Both the position numbers and the translations under genes were made by a program. The notes under the pieces are model-generated. The model saw nothing but the letters and a program-made list of their open reading frames with translations. It did no database searches and was not told the DNA's origin. From Neocallimastix lanati (nom. inval.) (Eukaryota; Neocallimastigomycota; Neocallimastigomycetes; Neocallimastigales; Neocallimastigaceae), in assembly GCA_016946835.1 (NCBI GenBank), contig JACVTC010000014.1, forward strand, positions 1,445,001-1,485,000: a DNA stretch of 40,000 nucleotides, in the 5' to 3' direction. Shown one piece after another: positions 1 to 16,862 of this stretch; position 1 is the stretch's first letter; each line of letters begins with the position of its first letter.

Positions 1-3000
1 TTATTATTATTATCATTATGATTATTGTTATCCATTAATTCATTCTTAATACTTTTAATATGGAAAGAAGAATCGTATTCGAATGAACTAAAGTTACAAT
101 CACTATATCTGTATTTATTATCTTTCATTAAATAACTCTGACCATCTTTTTCAAGGCTATCAAGATTATAAGTTGATATAGATGAATAACGTCTACTTTC
201 ATATTCTTTTCTGATTTTATTTGAATTGATTTCAACATTATAAGTTGAAAATATAGCATTATCTTCATCTTCATTTTCAATATTTGATGATTCATTAACA
301 TCAGTTTTATCATTAACGTCATCAATACAATCATTATCATTCTTTAATTCATTATCATAATGATTTTTAATATTTTCAACTATTACAGCTTTTGTAGTTT
401 CTTTTTTATTAGTATCGCTTTGTAAAGAATAACTTGATTCGTTAATATAATTGTCAATAAGACTTGAATTGGAAATACCTGAATTACTATAAAGTTCAAC
501 TTCAATAGTTTCACTCTTTTGATCTTTTTCATTATACTTATCAATGATAGAATCTCTATTTGTTTTAATGGATGCTACATATGTTTCAGATTCAGCTTTA
601 CTCTTGACTTCATAATCCTTTTTACTACTACTATTGCTTAAGTTAATAATTGATTCTTGGTCATTTTCAATATTTTCAGTGTTTTTAATATTTATATTAT
701 TAATTCTTCTATTTAATTCTTTATTCTCATTATTATTATATTTTGAAGATTTATTTCTATTTTTATAGGTTGAAATATCTTCTGAAGTATTTAATGTACT
801 AATACTATTTAATTTATTTTTATGATCTTTCATAGAATTATTAAAAATATTATTATTAGAATATCTGTTGTAATTGTTCTTAAATCTATAGCCATTACTA
901 TTACTTCTACTACGATTAACTGATTTATTATTATTATTATTATTATTACTATTATCAATATTATTATTATATTTATAATTCGTATTATTCACACTTTTAC
1001 TTCTATAAAACGGTATAGATTTATCCTCATTTAAGTATTCTGAGGAATATTTATTATTCTGTTTTTTCTTATAATAACTTGATGTATTAGATTGTCTTTT
1101 ACTATTATTACTATAATATGATCCAGTATCATTTATCATTGAGGATGTCGATGATGCATAACTGTTACTTCTATAAGTTCCATTGATAATTGGATAACTA
1201 CTACTTATATAACTATAACTGATTGATGGTTCATAATAACCACTATTTGAAATAGAGGCTGTACTATCATAACTATTATTTCTATATATATCACTAGGAG
1301 TACTTTTTCTTAAGTTACCATCATAAGAATAGCTATGACGAGTATTAATACCAATATTTGTTTCATGTGAATAGGTTTTTACCCGAACTATATTATTTTC
1401 AAAATTATAACTATTACTACGAGAAATTGAATTATCATATCCATAACTATTATTACTTGTAGAATATGAATAAGCACTACTATTAGGATGAAGGTATTGA
1501 CTTGGAATATTTCCTTTATTACTGAGTTCGCTTCTAATATCTTGATAACCTCCAATAGTATTACTTCTTTTCGCTATATGTGATGTACTATTATCATGCT
1601 CATTATTCATACTATTATTATCAACTATATCATGATAATAGAGACTATCATAACTACTATTATCTGTTATACTGGTATAACTTTTTCTTGAAAGATGATC
1701 AAAATTATTATTATCTGAAACTTTTTCTTTTTCTTTTAATTTACTAAATCCATTATAATCAGAATTATCTTGACTACTAGTATTGTAAGTGTAATTAGTT
1801 ATTGGATTTATTATTGGAGGAGGTGATATAATGTGAACAGGAGTACTTATGTTATTTTCGGTTTGATAATAAACGTTTGTATTAATGGATGATGAAATAA
1901 CACTTCCAATATATGGTGATGGAGTAGAATAGTTTGATTGGAAACTATTTTGATGACGAATTGTAATCCCATTACTGTATACAATTGATTGAGGAGATAT
2001 TGGCGATGGCATAGGATTAGGTGGTATTGGTTGTGCTTGTAAAATAGTCGAATTTGGTGGTATAGGTAATGGTTGTTGGACCATATTTGTATCTAAAATT
2101 ACTCCAATTTTAGATGAATTTTGTGGAATATAATATGGAATGACTTGTTGTACTGATGCTACTTGTTGTTGATATACTGGGATAGCATAATGACCTTGAG
2201 GATAATTAGCATATACCGAAGACGTTGCAACAGTAGTGGTTAAAGATACTGTTTTGTGTCTGAACAGTTGATTTGAAGAATCTACCATTTGTTGATTAGG
2301 TTTTGTTTGATATGCAATTGATATAGATTTAGACTGTTTAATACCACTTCCTATATTTTCATTGTAAGATTTATTGTATTGGGCGTTGAGATTAGTTGAT
2401 GATGCCCTCTTTGGCAATAATTTATGAAAATCATTGGATGAAGTTCTTTTTGGTATTTCATGTTGATCATTATCATTCTTATTATATCTTTTATCTTTAG
2501 AATATTGTTTATTTGTGAAATTTCTATTTATTGGAACAGGTGAAGAGTGTATAATTTCAATTTTTGAATTTTGAATTGGTGAAGAATTCAATTTTTCATT
2601 ATTAGTGATATAATTAGCTTCTGATTTTTTACCAGTAATTTCTTTAGCATTTGTGTCTAAATCATCAAGGTATTTTATATATTCACCATTCTCAACTTTC
2701 TGTTGATATTTATAAAGAAAACTAGGTATGGAAGAAGATAAATACTTTCTTGATTTACTTTTATTTAATATACTTTGTTGACTTTCCTCCATACTAGTGA
2801 ATTTATTAGTATTATAGAAGCCCAATGACTTAGAATACTTAATATCATTATTATTACTAGATTGATTTAAGAAATTGAAACGATTCTTTATTTGCTTAGA
2901 ATCTTTGATATTCGACTCGTTGTGATTATCGAAAAAGTGGTAAGCATTTTGTTGTTTATTTATCTCATCATAATTCTTGGTATGATAGATTTGGAAAGAA

Positions 3001-4145
3001 TTTTCATTAATATTTTTATTATTATTTTTATTCTGTGGTAAGCTTAATTCTGAAAATTCTGAGGAAAAAGAAGTTTCGGTCGAATAAATTGAAGGGGTAG
3101 AAATGACAAGCTGATTTATCGGAGATTTACAATTACTATTGGAAGGAGAATTTGACAAATATTTTTTTGATTTATAATTATTTTCTGGAACAAAACTATA
3201 TGGTTTAGTATCTGATTCACTTATTCTTGGTTCATATTTTGATTCATTACATTGTGGAGAAGCATCTGGTGTTAAATTTACAGAATTACTTTTGAAACTT
3301 CCAGAATATTTTATTTCTTTACTTGGTATATTTGAATTTTCAAAAGTTTCTGTATTAGTATTAATTTCATTTTTATTCTTTTTATCACTTATTATCTTAT
3401 AATATTCGCTTAGTGAATTTTCTACCCTGTCCATATAATCGAAGAATATTTTTTCATTAATAAAGAGATTAAAATTTATATCATGTAAAAAATTAGATTC
3501 GATTATATTTAATTCTCTTAAAGGAATTCCAGATACCGTTGACCATGATTTATTTGAATAGACATTATCATAATGAGCTTTCATCGAAGCCATTAAGGCA
3601 AGAGTTAAAATTTTTACTTCTGAATTATTTTGATGATGTAATAATGAAGAAGTAATGGTATTTTTTTTTAAATTAGATATATACCCTAATGCAATCATTA
3701 TAGCAGGGAAAGTTAGATGAGTAGAATCTAATAATACCTTAATTGAATGATCACATTTTTTAGCTCTTACTTCGTTTATATATTTATTACTTATTAAATC
3801 ATCATATTCTTTCATAGAAATCTATATAAATTTTAAATTAATTTTCAAAAAAAAAAAAAAAATGATTATAATTAATATTGTGTATTATCGATTTCATATA
3901 AAAAAAGGTCAATTATGTTTTATTATTTTATTATAATTTAAATTAATTTATTTTAAAGTTTTTACCTTTGAACATTTTGAATTTATAAAATATCTTATAA
4001 ATCGTGGAAATATATCTTTTGAATATTTACTTGAATATGGTCTTTTAATAGATAATAAAGAGCAAATTCTTTTATATTCAGGTACTTTATTTTGCATTAC
4101 CTTTACAAAAGGATTTACCATATCAACCACTGGCTTCGTTACCAT
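1..4145 (-). CDS. PHO80/Pcl-type cyclin with very long low-complexity tail, partial at left edge
   Basis: Two exons: 4145-3966 and 3821 to the window edge. The 144-bp intron has donor AAG|GTAAAA and acceptor TATATAG|ATT, and the join is in phase. At least 1,333 residues are visible. The cyclin fold lies at about residues 70-190: a helix-rich block followed by NKSWSTVSGIPLRELNIIE and FLHDINFNLFIN, which is the signature of PHO80/Pcl cyclins that bind Pho85/CDK5-like kinases. The rest is rich in Ser, Asn, Tyr and Lys with no recognisable domain, but it has many Arg-x-x-Ser type sites and recurring R-S/N-N-S-Y motifs. The family and CDK partnership are established knowledge; which process this cyclin controls cannot be told. 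Pcl cyclins are usually a few hundred residues, so the tail is unusual. The frame is open to base 1, so the C-terminus is missing. Confidence 0.82.
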
Positions 4146-4348
4146 TTTCTTATTTGAATTTAAAATTAGTTAAAATTATTAAATTTGTTAAATTATTATT
4201 GTTATTATTTTTTTTTTTTAAAATTTTAAATTAATTTACGTTGTGGAATTTTTCATATTTTAAAATTCAATTATTTAATTATTAGTTTTATTTAGTTTAT
4301 TATTATTATTTTTTTATTTTTATAAATTATTTTATTTCTTTATTATTT

Positions 4349-4404
4349 TATTTAATTTAATTTAATTTAATTTAATTTAATTTAATTTAATTTAATTTAA
4401 TTTA
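4349..4404. repeat. (TTTAA)n tandem repeat
   Basis: Roughly eleven uninterrupted copies of a five-base TTTAA unit, about 200 bases upstream of the cyclin start codon. Confidence 0.9.
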
Positions 4405-5042
4405 TTTTTTTATTAAATATTATATTTAATATATATATTTTTTTCATAGATATAATTAAATATAATAAAACAAAGAGTAATATTTATTTTTGTTAAAATA
4501 ATACTTTTCTTATATCTTGAAATATTGAATATTATTTTAGCTATTTCAAATTAGCAATATTATAAAAGGTGAATTAAAGATAAATTATCTTAATATATAA
4601 GCTTTGAAAAATACTGTGAATATATTATAAAAATTTATATTATCAAACTCTTTTAAAATACTTTAATTTTAAAATAGTTTTTATTCTATATTTTAATATT
4701 AAATATAAAAATATTCAATTATTATTATTTTTATGTATATTTTATAATAATATTAATAATTATAATTATTTAATAATATTATTTATAAATATTTATGAAT
4801 GGATATAATAAATGGTATTGATATTATTAATACTAATTATTCAAGAAAAACTTTTGTATTATTTAAAATAATTACTATAATATATTATTGCTAATATATT
4901 ATATTAAAAAAATTTATTAATAATACTATTAACTTGGATTGTTATAAAAGACTTTGAATGTAAAAAAATAAAAATTAAATATTTACAGTATTTAAAAATG
5001 ATACGAATTTATTAAATAAAATAAATTACTTATTTTTTTTTC

Positions 5043-5075
<33 letters not shown>

Positions 5076-6238
5076 TCTTAATAAAGATTTTAAAGAGATT
5101 TCAATTTCATACTAAATTAGGATATAAAGAATAAATATATATATATCTTTACTGTCTTTTATTATTATTATTAATTTTTTTTTACCAATCTTATTAAACT
5201 TTAAAGATTTATAAATTTCATTTAATTATTATAATTTGTTAAATATTATTTTTTGCTTTATTTTATTATTAAAACTCCCCTGAAGTTTTCTTTTTCTTTT
5301 TTTCTTTATTTTGTTTTCTTTATTTTTTATGATTATTTTTTTAATATTATTTTAATAATATAATTATTAATTATATTTTTTTATTTTTAAATTCATTTAA
5401 TTTTGATTAGCTTTATTTTATTATTAATTTATATTATTTTTGTTATTAAAAATTAAATTATTGCCTTAAATTATATATTTATTATTTTTTTATTATTATT
5501 ATTAATTATTATTAATTTACAATAAAAAATATTTTACTGTATTTATCTTAATTTAAATCATTTATTAAATACTTGTTATTTGAATCTTATATACTAAATA
5601 ATCTATTATTTTAATTGTATATTAAAATTTTATAATTTTATAACATTTTATTAAATTTTTTATGTTTTATTTATTTATTTTTTTTTATTTTTTATTTTTA
5701 TTTTTATTTATTTATTTATTTTTTTTTTATTTTTTTTTATTTTTTTTTATTTTTTTTTTATTTTTTTTTATTTTTTTTTTATTTTCTTATATTTTTATTT
5801 TTATTTTTATTTTTGATTTTGCTATTATTATTGTTATTATTATTAATTTCTTATTTCTTTTTATATTTAATTTATTATTATTATATATACACTTTATAAT
5901 ATTATTAAATTAAAATTATATATATATTTGTATTATTTTTTATTTTATTTTTTTATTATTGTTAACTTAAATTATTCAAAAAGAAAAAAAAAAAAACATT
6001 TTTTTTTTCTTTATGATAAATTAGTAACAAAGTTGTTATTTTAATTATATATATTATTGAAATAACTACTTTTCAGCAATATTGACTTAAATAATTAAAA
6101 TCCAAATTTATTAATGAATATATTAAATCTTTATATTCTTCTTTTTTCTTTGATATAAAGAATAAAACATATACATATTAGGATTTAAAAAAAAAAAAAA
6201 AAAAAAAACAATTAATTATATTTTTTATGGTTACTGTT

Positions 6239-6272
<34 letters not shown>

Positions 6273-7639
6273 CCTTTTTAGTTTTTTCTTAAAAATAGAA
6301 AAGATAAAAAGAAAAACAAAACAAAAACAAAAACAAGAACAAAAACAAAAAAAAAAAAAATTAACTCTTGCTTTTTTTTTTTTTTTATATATAATAAAAT
6401 AATTTTTATTTTAAATATTCTATATATAATTAAAACTTTCCATTTACTTAATTGTTCAAAAAGAAAAAAATATGAAAAATATAAATTTGTATTTTAATTA
6501 ATATTATCGATTACTACAGCTTCAAAGTGTTTCAAGAAAAAAAAACAAAATGGTATTTTCTTTTTTTCTTTTTAATGAAGCAAACTATTATAAATAATAA
6601 TAATAATTATTTATTTATTTAAATTTAAATATATTAATTTTTCATTTATTGAATTATAATAAAAATCATAATAATAATAATAAAAAAAAAAAACATTTTT
6701 TTTATTTTAAAATATAGTCATAAAAAAAAAAAAAAAACTACTCTAATTGTTTATATTCGATTTTAAATCATTATTGCATTATGGCTTGAAATTAATGTTA
6801 TTTAGAATAAAAAATTAAAATAAATCGACAATATATAAAAAAAAATTTTAATCATGGCGCATATATTAAATAAATTATATATATATATTAATTTATAATC
6901 CAATTAGAATATGCATAATAAATTAATATTACCATATTTATACAAATAAATAGAAGTATCATTGAATAAATAATTAAGTTGTATAACTATTAAATATTTA
7001 TATTTTTTGATATAAAATATATTGTAAATATAACTTAATATATAACATAATATAATACAATTATAATTTATTGTAATTAAATTTATAAAATAGAATAATA
7101 TTTTGGTTAAATCAAAATATTTATATTTAAAATTAATTGAAATATATTAAAAAATTATTTATTATAAATCAGTAAAAAAAATAATTTTTAAGATTCATTA
7201 TAAAATTGTGGCAAATTAAAATAAAAATTATTTTATTTAGTTAAAACTTTTTGTTGTCAATGATTCAATTAAATAGTTAATAAAAAAATAAAAATATACA
7301 AATTATAATAATTTTTTTAATTTTTTTTATCTATTTTTTTAAATAATATGAAAACAAAAAAATAAATACATTTTAGATAAAGTGAGCTTATATTTACAAA
7401 TAACTGTGGTTTTTATAATAATTTAGAGCCATAAATTTCTTTTAATTTTAAAACATTTATATTACAATAAATTTCTAATTTGATATTATTAATATAAATT
7501 GTTAAAATTATTAATTCTAATATTTGACTATGTACAATAAGTCATTTTAAGCTGTTATATGTTTTCCTTTTAGTTTAAAAAAAGTTTTAAAATACATTGA
7601 TTAATCTAAATTTAATTAATTAATGTACATTACATTTGA

Positions 7640-7640
7640 A

Positions 7641-7731
<91 letters not shown>
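7640..7731. repeat. (AAAT)n tandem repeat
   Basis: About 23 uninterrupted copies of an AAAT tetranucleotide. It lies between gene-free DNA and the decayed element that starts near 8050. Confidence 0.9.
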
Positions 7732-7733
<2 letters not shown>

Positions 7734-8049
7734 CTATTCGAAAATTTTCCTTAAAAGAATTAACCAAAGTTTATTTTTATTAAATTTAATAAATAAATTA
7801 AAAATTTTTTATTAATAAAATATTTAATAATATTTAATTTTAAAGAAATACTTTAATATTTTTAAAGTAAACTAATTCAATAATGATTAATCATTTAATT
7901 GAATTATTTTTAAGATAGATTTAATTGTTAATATATATTAAATTTGTATAATAGCATTTTCATTTAGTCATTTCTTTGTCATTCTTAATTATTCATTCAT
8001 TATTTAATTAATAATTTTAATATTTAATTCATTTAAACAATTTAACCAA

Positions 8050-9290
8050 CATTTTTTATTATTTTTTTTTCTAATATAGTTTCCATTTTTCTATGATATT
8101 TAATTAAAGCATTAATTTCATCCGTTCTTCCTAGTCTTCTTTTTTTTTTTTTTTTTTTTTTTAATACTTTTCCAATTCTCCTTTTGTAATCATTATATGA
8201 TAAGGATTCTTCTTATAATGTTAATACTAATTTATAAAAAGTAGGATTTTTTGAAAATAAATTCTTTAAGTAATTATTATATTACTGTAAAATTCTGAAG
8301 CATTATTTGTTATGCTCTATATTATTATAATAATCTAAAAAAATTCCAAAAATTGAATATAATTATGTTCATAGCACTCACTTTTAATTTTTTCATAAAT
8401 TTCATTTATTTATTTAAAATTTATAAAAGGAAAGTTCAAAATATACATATAATAAATATACAAATCTATTTTATTATCCATTTCATTAAAACATAATTTA
8501 TTATTATCTTTTATCTTTTCCTAATACCCTTTTATTGTGAAAAGTACAATATTTAATATTTATATTAGGAAAAACTTCTTATGTAATAATTGAAAATTTC
8601 TTTCTTTAATTGTATTAAAGGAATTATAATCTATCCAATAATAATTACTATTTGGTAGTAAGTGAAAATAGTTATTTGTTAAAATATTTTGTTTGATACT
8701 TCTTTGTTTAGTAGAATCTCTGTACTAGACTGAATGAATAGTATTTAAAGTATTTATAGAATTTTAGGTTTCTAATGTATAAAATGGTATGTTTGACTTT
8801 CAGGGTCGATTGGTAAAAGATCAATATATAGAAATATATGTTGGCGCATGTTATATTCATATTTAATATAATAGTTTAATCCCACAAAATTTGTAATATT
8901 AATTTCACTTTGATTGGAAATTAAATTTTTGTAATGATCTATGTTTTTGTCAAAATAGTTATATTAATTATGATCCTTTAAGTAATCCTATCGTAGAGAA
9001 GGAGCTAACGTTATTTGAAATGATTTTTACTCCAGAATCCTATTATTATTTGTAATAATACTCGATTCTAAATATTCAAATTGGGCCAAGTATTTCCTTT
9101 AATGACGTCTTTTTATTTGTTTTAAGTCTTGTCCTTTTTCACACCATTTGAAGGTTGTAGACTCTTATTTATTCTCCTTTGGTAGATTAAGATCTTTTTG
9201 AAGGAAATGAAACTTGATAAAATAAAACAAATTTTATTGTTTTTTTTTGATTTTTCAAGATAGAATAACTTCGATTTTTTTTGAAATAAT
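8050..9290 (-). pseudogene. Decayed, unidentified coding sequence (possibly a transposase)
   Basis: This stretch has clearly more G/C than its flanks. On the minus strand it gives blocks of protein-like sequence broken by many stops and frame changes: a block with FKWCEKGQDLKQIKRRH near 9130, one with YYWIDYNSFNTI and QLLHKK near 8610, and one with RRLGRTDEINALIKYHRKME near 8100 next to a poly-Lys (A-tract) run. No intact frame remains. The Trp-Ile-Asp-x-x-x-Phe block followed by Gln-Leu-Leu faintly recalls the first catalytic block of MULE-type transposases, but I cannot confirm that. A profile search on a frameshift-tolerant translation would decide. Confidence 0.4.
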
Positions 9291-9327
9291 CAAAGGTACT
9301 TATACATTTAAGATGTGATTTATAATT

Positions 9328-9383
9328 TATATTTACTACACACAAAATACTATGTTTCAAGTGTTTTGTATGTAGTAAATATA
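9328..9383. repeat. Near-perfect inverted repeat (24-bp arms, 8-base loop)
   Basis: The left arm 9328-9351 and right arm 9360-9383 are reverse complements except at two positions. The loop 9352-9359 is ATGTTTCA. The arms contain G and C and are not simple sequence, so this is not a trivial AT palindrome. It lies just beyond the decayed coding block at 8050-9290 and before the copia remnant. It could be a small hairpin transcript, abutting terminal inverted repeats, or a MITE remnant. Confidence 0.75.
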
Positions 9384-9639
9384 TAGGATATATTTAATTT
9401 AAATAATTTAAATTTTATTCTTTATTTGTTTAATTTTTTTTTTTTTATTAAAAATTTTATTATAAAATTTATATAATTGTAAATTAATTGTTAGGAATTG
9501 TTAATAATTTAATACTATAAGTTTTCAGTCTATAAAAAAAAAAAAAAAAATACTACTTAACAAAATTTTATTTTTTATTAAAATAAATTTTTTTTTGATT
9601 TTATGATTATGAGCAAAATGAAAATTTTAAGAAATACAG

Positions 9640-10136
9640 AATATATAATATCAAAACTTTAATTCCAAACTTATTTGAAAGAGCTGTAAATTTAAAAGAC
9701 ACTGAAATATGGAAAGACGCTATTGGTAAAGAACTTGACTATTTATTTGGAAATAACGTAATGTAAATAATCAATGATAAAACGTTAACAAAAGATATTA
9801 AACCACTAGATGTAAAATGGGTAATTAATATTAAAAACAATGGAATTAATAACCCTAGGTTAATAGTAAGAGACTTTCAACAAATAAAAGGGGTGGATTT
9901 CACTATTAATTATTCCCCAATAGTCGATATAGATAATTTCAGATTAACTATAACAATAACTTCAATTAACCATTGGAACTTAAGGTAAATTGATATTAAA
10001 GTTACATATTTAAATGATGAATTAAATAAAAAAAATATACGTTCATTTCCCAATGGAATTTAAAAATTTCAATAAAGGAACATCCTGGTTATTAAAAAAA
10101 ATTGAAAAAAAAAGTTTCTTAGAAATCTCAAATTTC

Positions 10137-10177
<41 letters not shown>

Positions 10178-10405
10178 TATAAAACAATATAGAAATGGTA
10201 ACTATTTATTTGGTAAATATAAAAATAATAAATTATACAAAACAATAGTTGAAAATAAAAACCATAAAGGCCGTTTGAACATATGCATGTAAAATATAAA
10301 TATGAACAAGAAAGAATTATAAGAAAAGAAATGGAATTAACTCATACTGAATCCAATCAAATGATGACAGATCCACTAAAAGTATATCTGGATCAAAAAT
10401 AAAAT
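9640..10405 (+). pseudogene. Decayed Ty1/copia pol remnant (RT start joined to RNase H end)
   Basis: One frame from about 9668 to 10060 reads as the N-terminal part of a copia reverse transcriptase, with in-frame stops. Landmarks are EIWKDAIGKELDYLF, PLDVKWVINIKNNG, RLIVRDFQQIKGVDF, YSPIVDIDNFRL and IDIKVTYLNDELNK, which follow the family order. After a poly-A run (10139-10172) that encodes poly-Lys, the sequence jumps to a copia RNase H C-terminus near 10285-10402, including KEMELTHTESNQMMTDPL, ending in a stop. The rest of RT and most of RNase H are gone, so there is a large internal deletion. Gag, protease and integrase are not next to it. This is a dead element. Confidence 0.8.
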
Positions 10406-10450
<45 letters not shown>

Positions 10451-10616
10451 GAATTTATTATGGAAATGTAGAAAGTTTAAATGTAGGGGGAATGCTAAGT
10501 AATCTACATTTATATAAATTTAATTGTTTAACATCTATACCAATAATAATAATAGAATAGTAATATATAATTTTATATCTTTAATAAGCAAGCTTTCTTA
10601 TAATAAAACTACATAG

Positions 10617-10647
<31 letters not shown>

Positions 10648-10883
10648 AGAATTAAATATAAAACAATTTTTATTTATAATTTGTATATGTTTAAATTAAT
10701 AATATTTATATCATTAATTTTAAAACTAATTTTTTATTAAATAATTTTTTTTTTTTTTTTATTAAAACTTTTTATACTATAAAACAAAAGTTTTCCATTA
10801 AAATATATAATAAAAACAATATTAAATATATATATATATATATTATTTTTTTTATATGGGAAATTTATTTATTTATTTATTTA
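10406..10883. other. Poly-T run, possible polypurine tract/LTR remnant, then NDC1 3' flank
   Basis: A long T run follows the copia remnant at about 10407-10449. GTAGGGGGA near 10482-10490 resembles a polypurine tract and is followed by TGCTAAGTA, which could start a short LTR, but no matching upstream LTR is visible. The remainder is AT-rich and holds an (AAAT)n tract near 10618-10648. It contains the 3' flank of NDC1, whose stop is at 10884. Confidence 0.4.
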
Positions 10884-15683
<4,800 letters not shown>

Positions 15684-16163
15684 TGTATTATTATTTATTA
15701 TTATTTTGAAAATTATCCACTGATAGATAAAAAGATAATAAATGTTTTATAATGTTTCTCTTTAATAACATTTATATACCAAAATAATTCTTTTTACTAT
15801 AAAATTATATTCAATTCTAAATTAAAGGAAAAAAATTTTTATAAAATTATGTTAAAAAAAATATATATATATATATAATAATTAATTATTTACCAATCAT
15901 CAACTATATATAATTATATTTCATTAAAATTCTAAAGGAAAATTTTAATGAAATATGATTCTTGAAAAAAAAAAAAAATTTAAATATTTAAACTTTTTAT
16001 CATTTTTTTTAACCAATTTTTCTTAAATTTTGGTTAAAAAATAAAGTAAAGCTATAATAAATATATATATATATATATATAAAATAAAAAATAAAGTATA
16101 AATTAATAGTAATATAACTTTATATAATAAAAAAAAATTATAATAACATTTTTAATTATTTTT
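15684..16163. other. AT-rich region upstream of NDC1
   Basis: About 480 bases of AT-rich DNA that should contain the NDC1 promoter and 5' leader. No TATA element can be singled out in such composition, and no coding sequence is seen. Confidence 0.5.
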
Positions 16164-16608
16164 AATTAGTAATGATATTGAAAATTTCAATTTTTATTCT
16201 TAAATAATACCTTTATTTAATACCAATATTATTATAAAAGTAGTTTTTAATATATTAATATATTAATATATGATTTAATATAGTGTTACATTATATAAGT
16301 ATATTTCATTATTGCTATACGCCACAAAATAAGCAACTATTGCATTAATCTCATTATACTAATATTTATAATTATATTTAAAACAAATATACAAATATTA
16401 AATATATTTAAATTATTTATTAATATTTTTAACATTCCTTCTAAAGATTAATATTTTAAGCATTCATTAATAAACCATTTCTAAATTTTGTTATTAAGGT
16501 ATCATTATTATTTTTGTTTAAATTATTATCTAAATTAATTTAAAAACAACACTTTATTTATTATAAGCTTTTAAAATATAAGAGTATTACTTAGCCTCTC
16601 AATCTTAT
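16164..16608. repeat. Tandem duplication, copy A (~445 bp)
   Basis: The start AATTAGTAATGATATTG and the blocks ATTTTTATTCTTAAATAATACC, TTTATTTAATACCAATATTATTATAAA and CATTATTGCTATACGCCACA recur in the same order and orientation in the next unit. The copies are clearly diverged. The G/C-containing ATTGCTATACGCCACA block is the best anchor. The unit is non-coding and its origin is unknown. Confidence 0.7.
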
Positions 16609-16720
16609 AATTAGTAACGAAATTGTTCAATTTTAATTTTTATTCTATAATAATTCCTTTATTTAATTTATTAACAATATTGTTATAAAGTATCTTTTTA
16701 AATAAAATACTACTCATTAA

Positions 16721-16723
<3 letters not shown>
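16609..16723. repeat. Tandem duplication, copy B, left part (interrupted by LINE)
   Basis: It opens with AATTAGTAACGAAATTG and repeats the first quarter of copy A. It is then cut at the 13-bp target-site duplication ending at 16723. The rest of the unit resumes at 21682, after the LINE. Confidence 0.7.
16711..16723. repeat. Target-site duplication, left copy
   Basis: TACTCATTAATAC, directly next to the poly-T (minus-sense poly-A) end of the LINE. The identical 13-mer occurs at 21669-21681. Confidence 0.88.
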
Positions 16724-16767
<44 letters not shown>

Positions 16768-16779
16768 CTAGGAATAAAC

Positions 16780-16785
16780 TTTATT
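16780..16785 (-). promoter_or_regulatory. LINE polyadenylation signal AATAAA
   Basis: In the minus sense AATAAA is followed about 15 bases later by the poly-A tail, the normal spacing for a cleavage signal. It is part of a short 3' UTR between the ORF stop at 16863 and the tail. Confidence 0.6.
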
Positions 16786-16862
16786 TAATAATATTTTTTT
16801 TTTTTAAAAAATACATGAAGTTTAAATACATGAAATTTTTTTTTTATATTAATATTAAAAAA

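Larger units (their letters stand above)
4146..8040. other. AT-rich intergenic region without recognised gene
   Basis: Nearly pure A/T sequence between the cyclin start and the first decayed mobile-element remnant. It holds homopolymers (A tract near 6188-6209, T tract near 6241-6269), a TTTAA tandem tract, an AAAT tract and T-rich strings that translate only as poly-Phe/Leu. I see no spliced or unspliced coding sequence and no tRNA-like box. The part next to 4145 presumably holds the cyclin promoter and 5' leader. Confidence 0.6.

Noticed and set aside
5662-5913. Hydrophobic Phe/Leu/Ile-rich small ORF
   Set aside because: Made of T runs and TTTA units; no conserved pattern, and expected in such composition.
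6025-6110. Third copy of the ~450-bp tandem unit (TTAGTAACAAAGTTGTT)
   Set aside because: Similarity stops after about 17 bases and the ATTGCTATACGCC anchor is absent.
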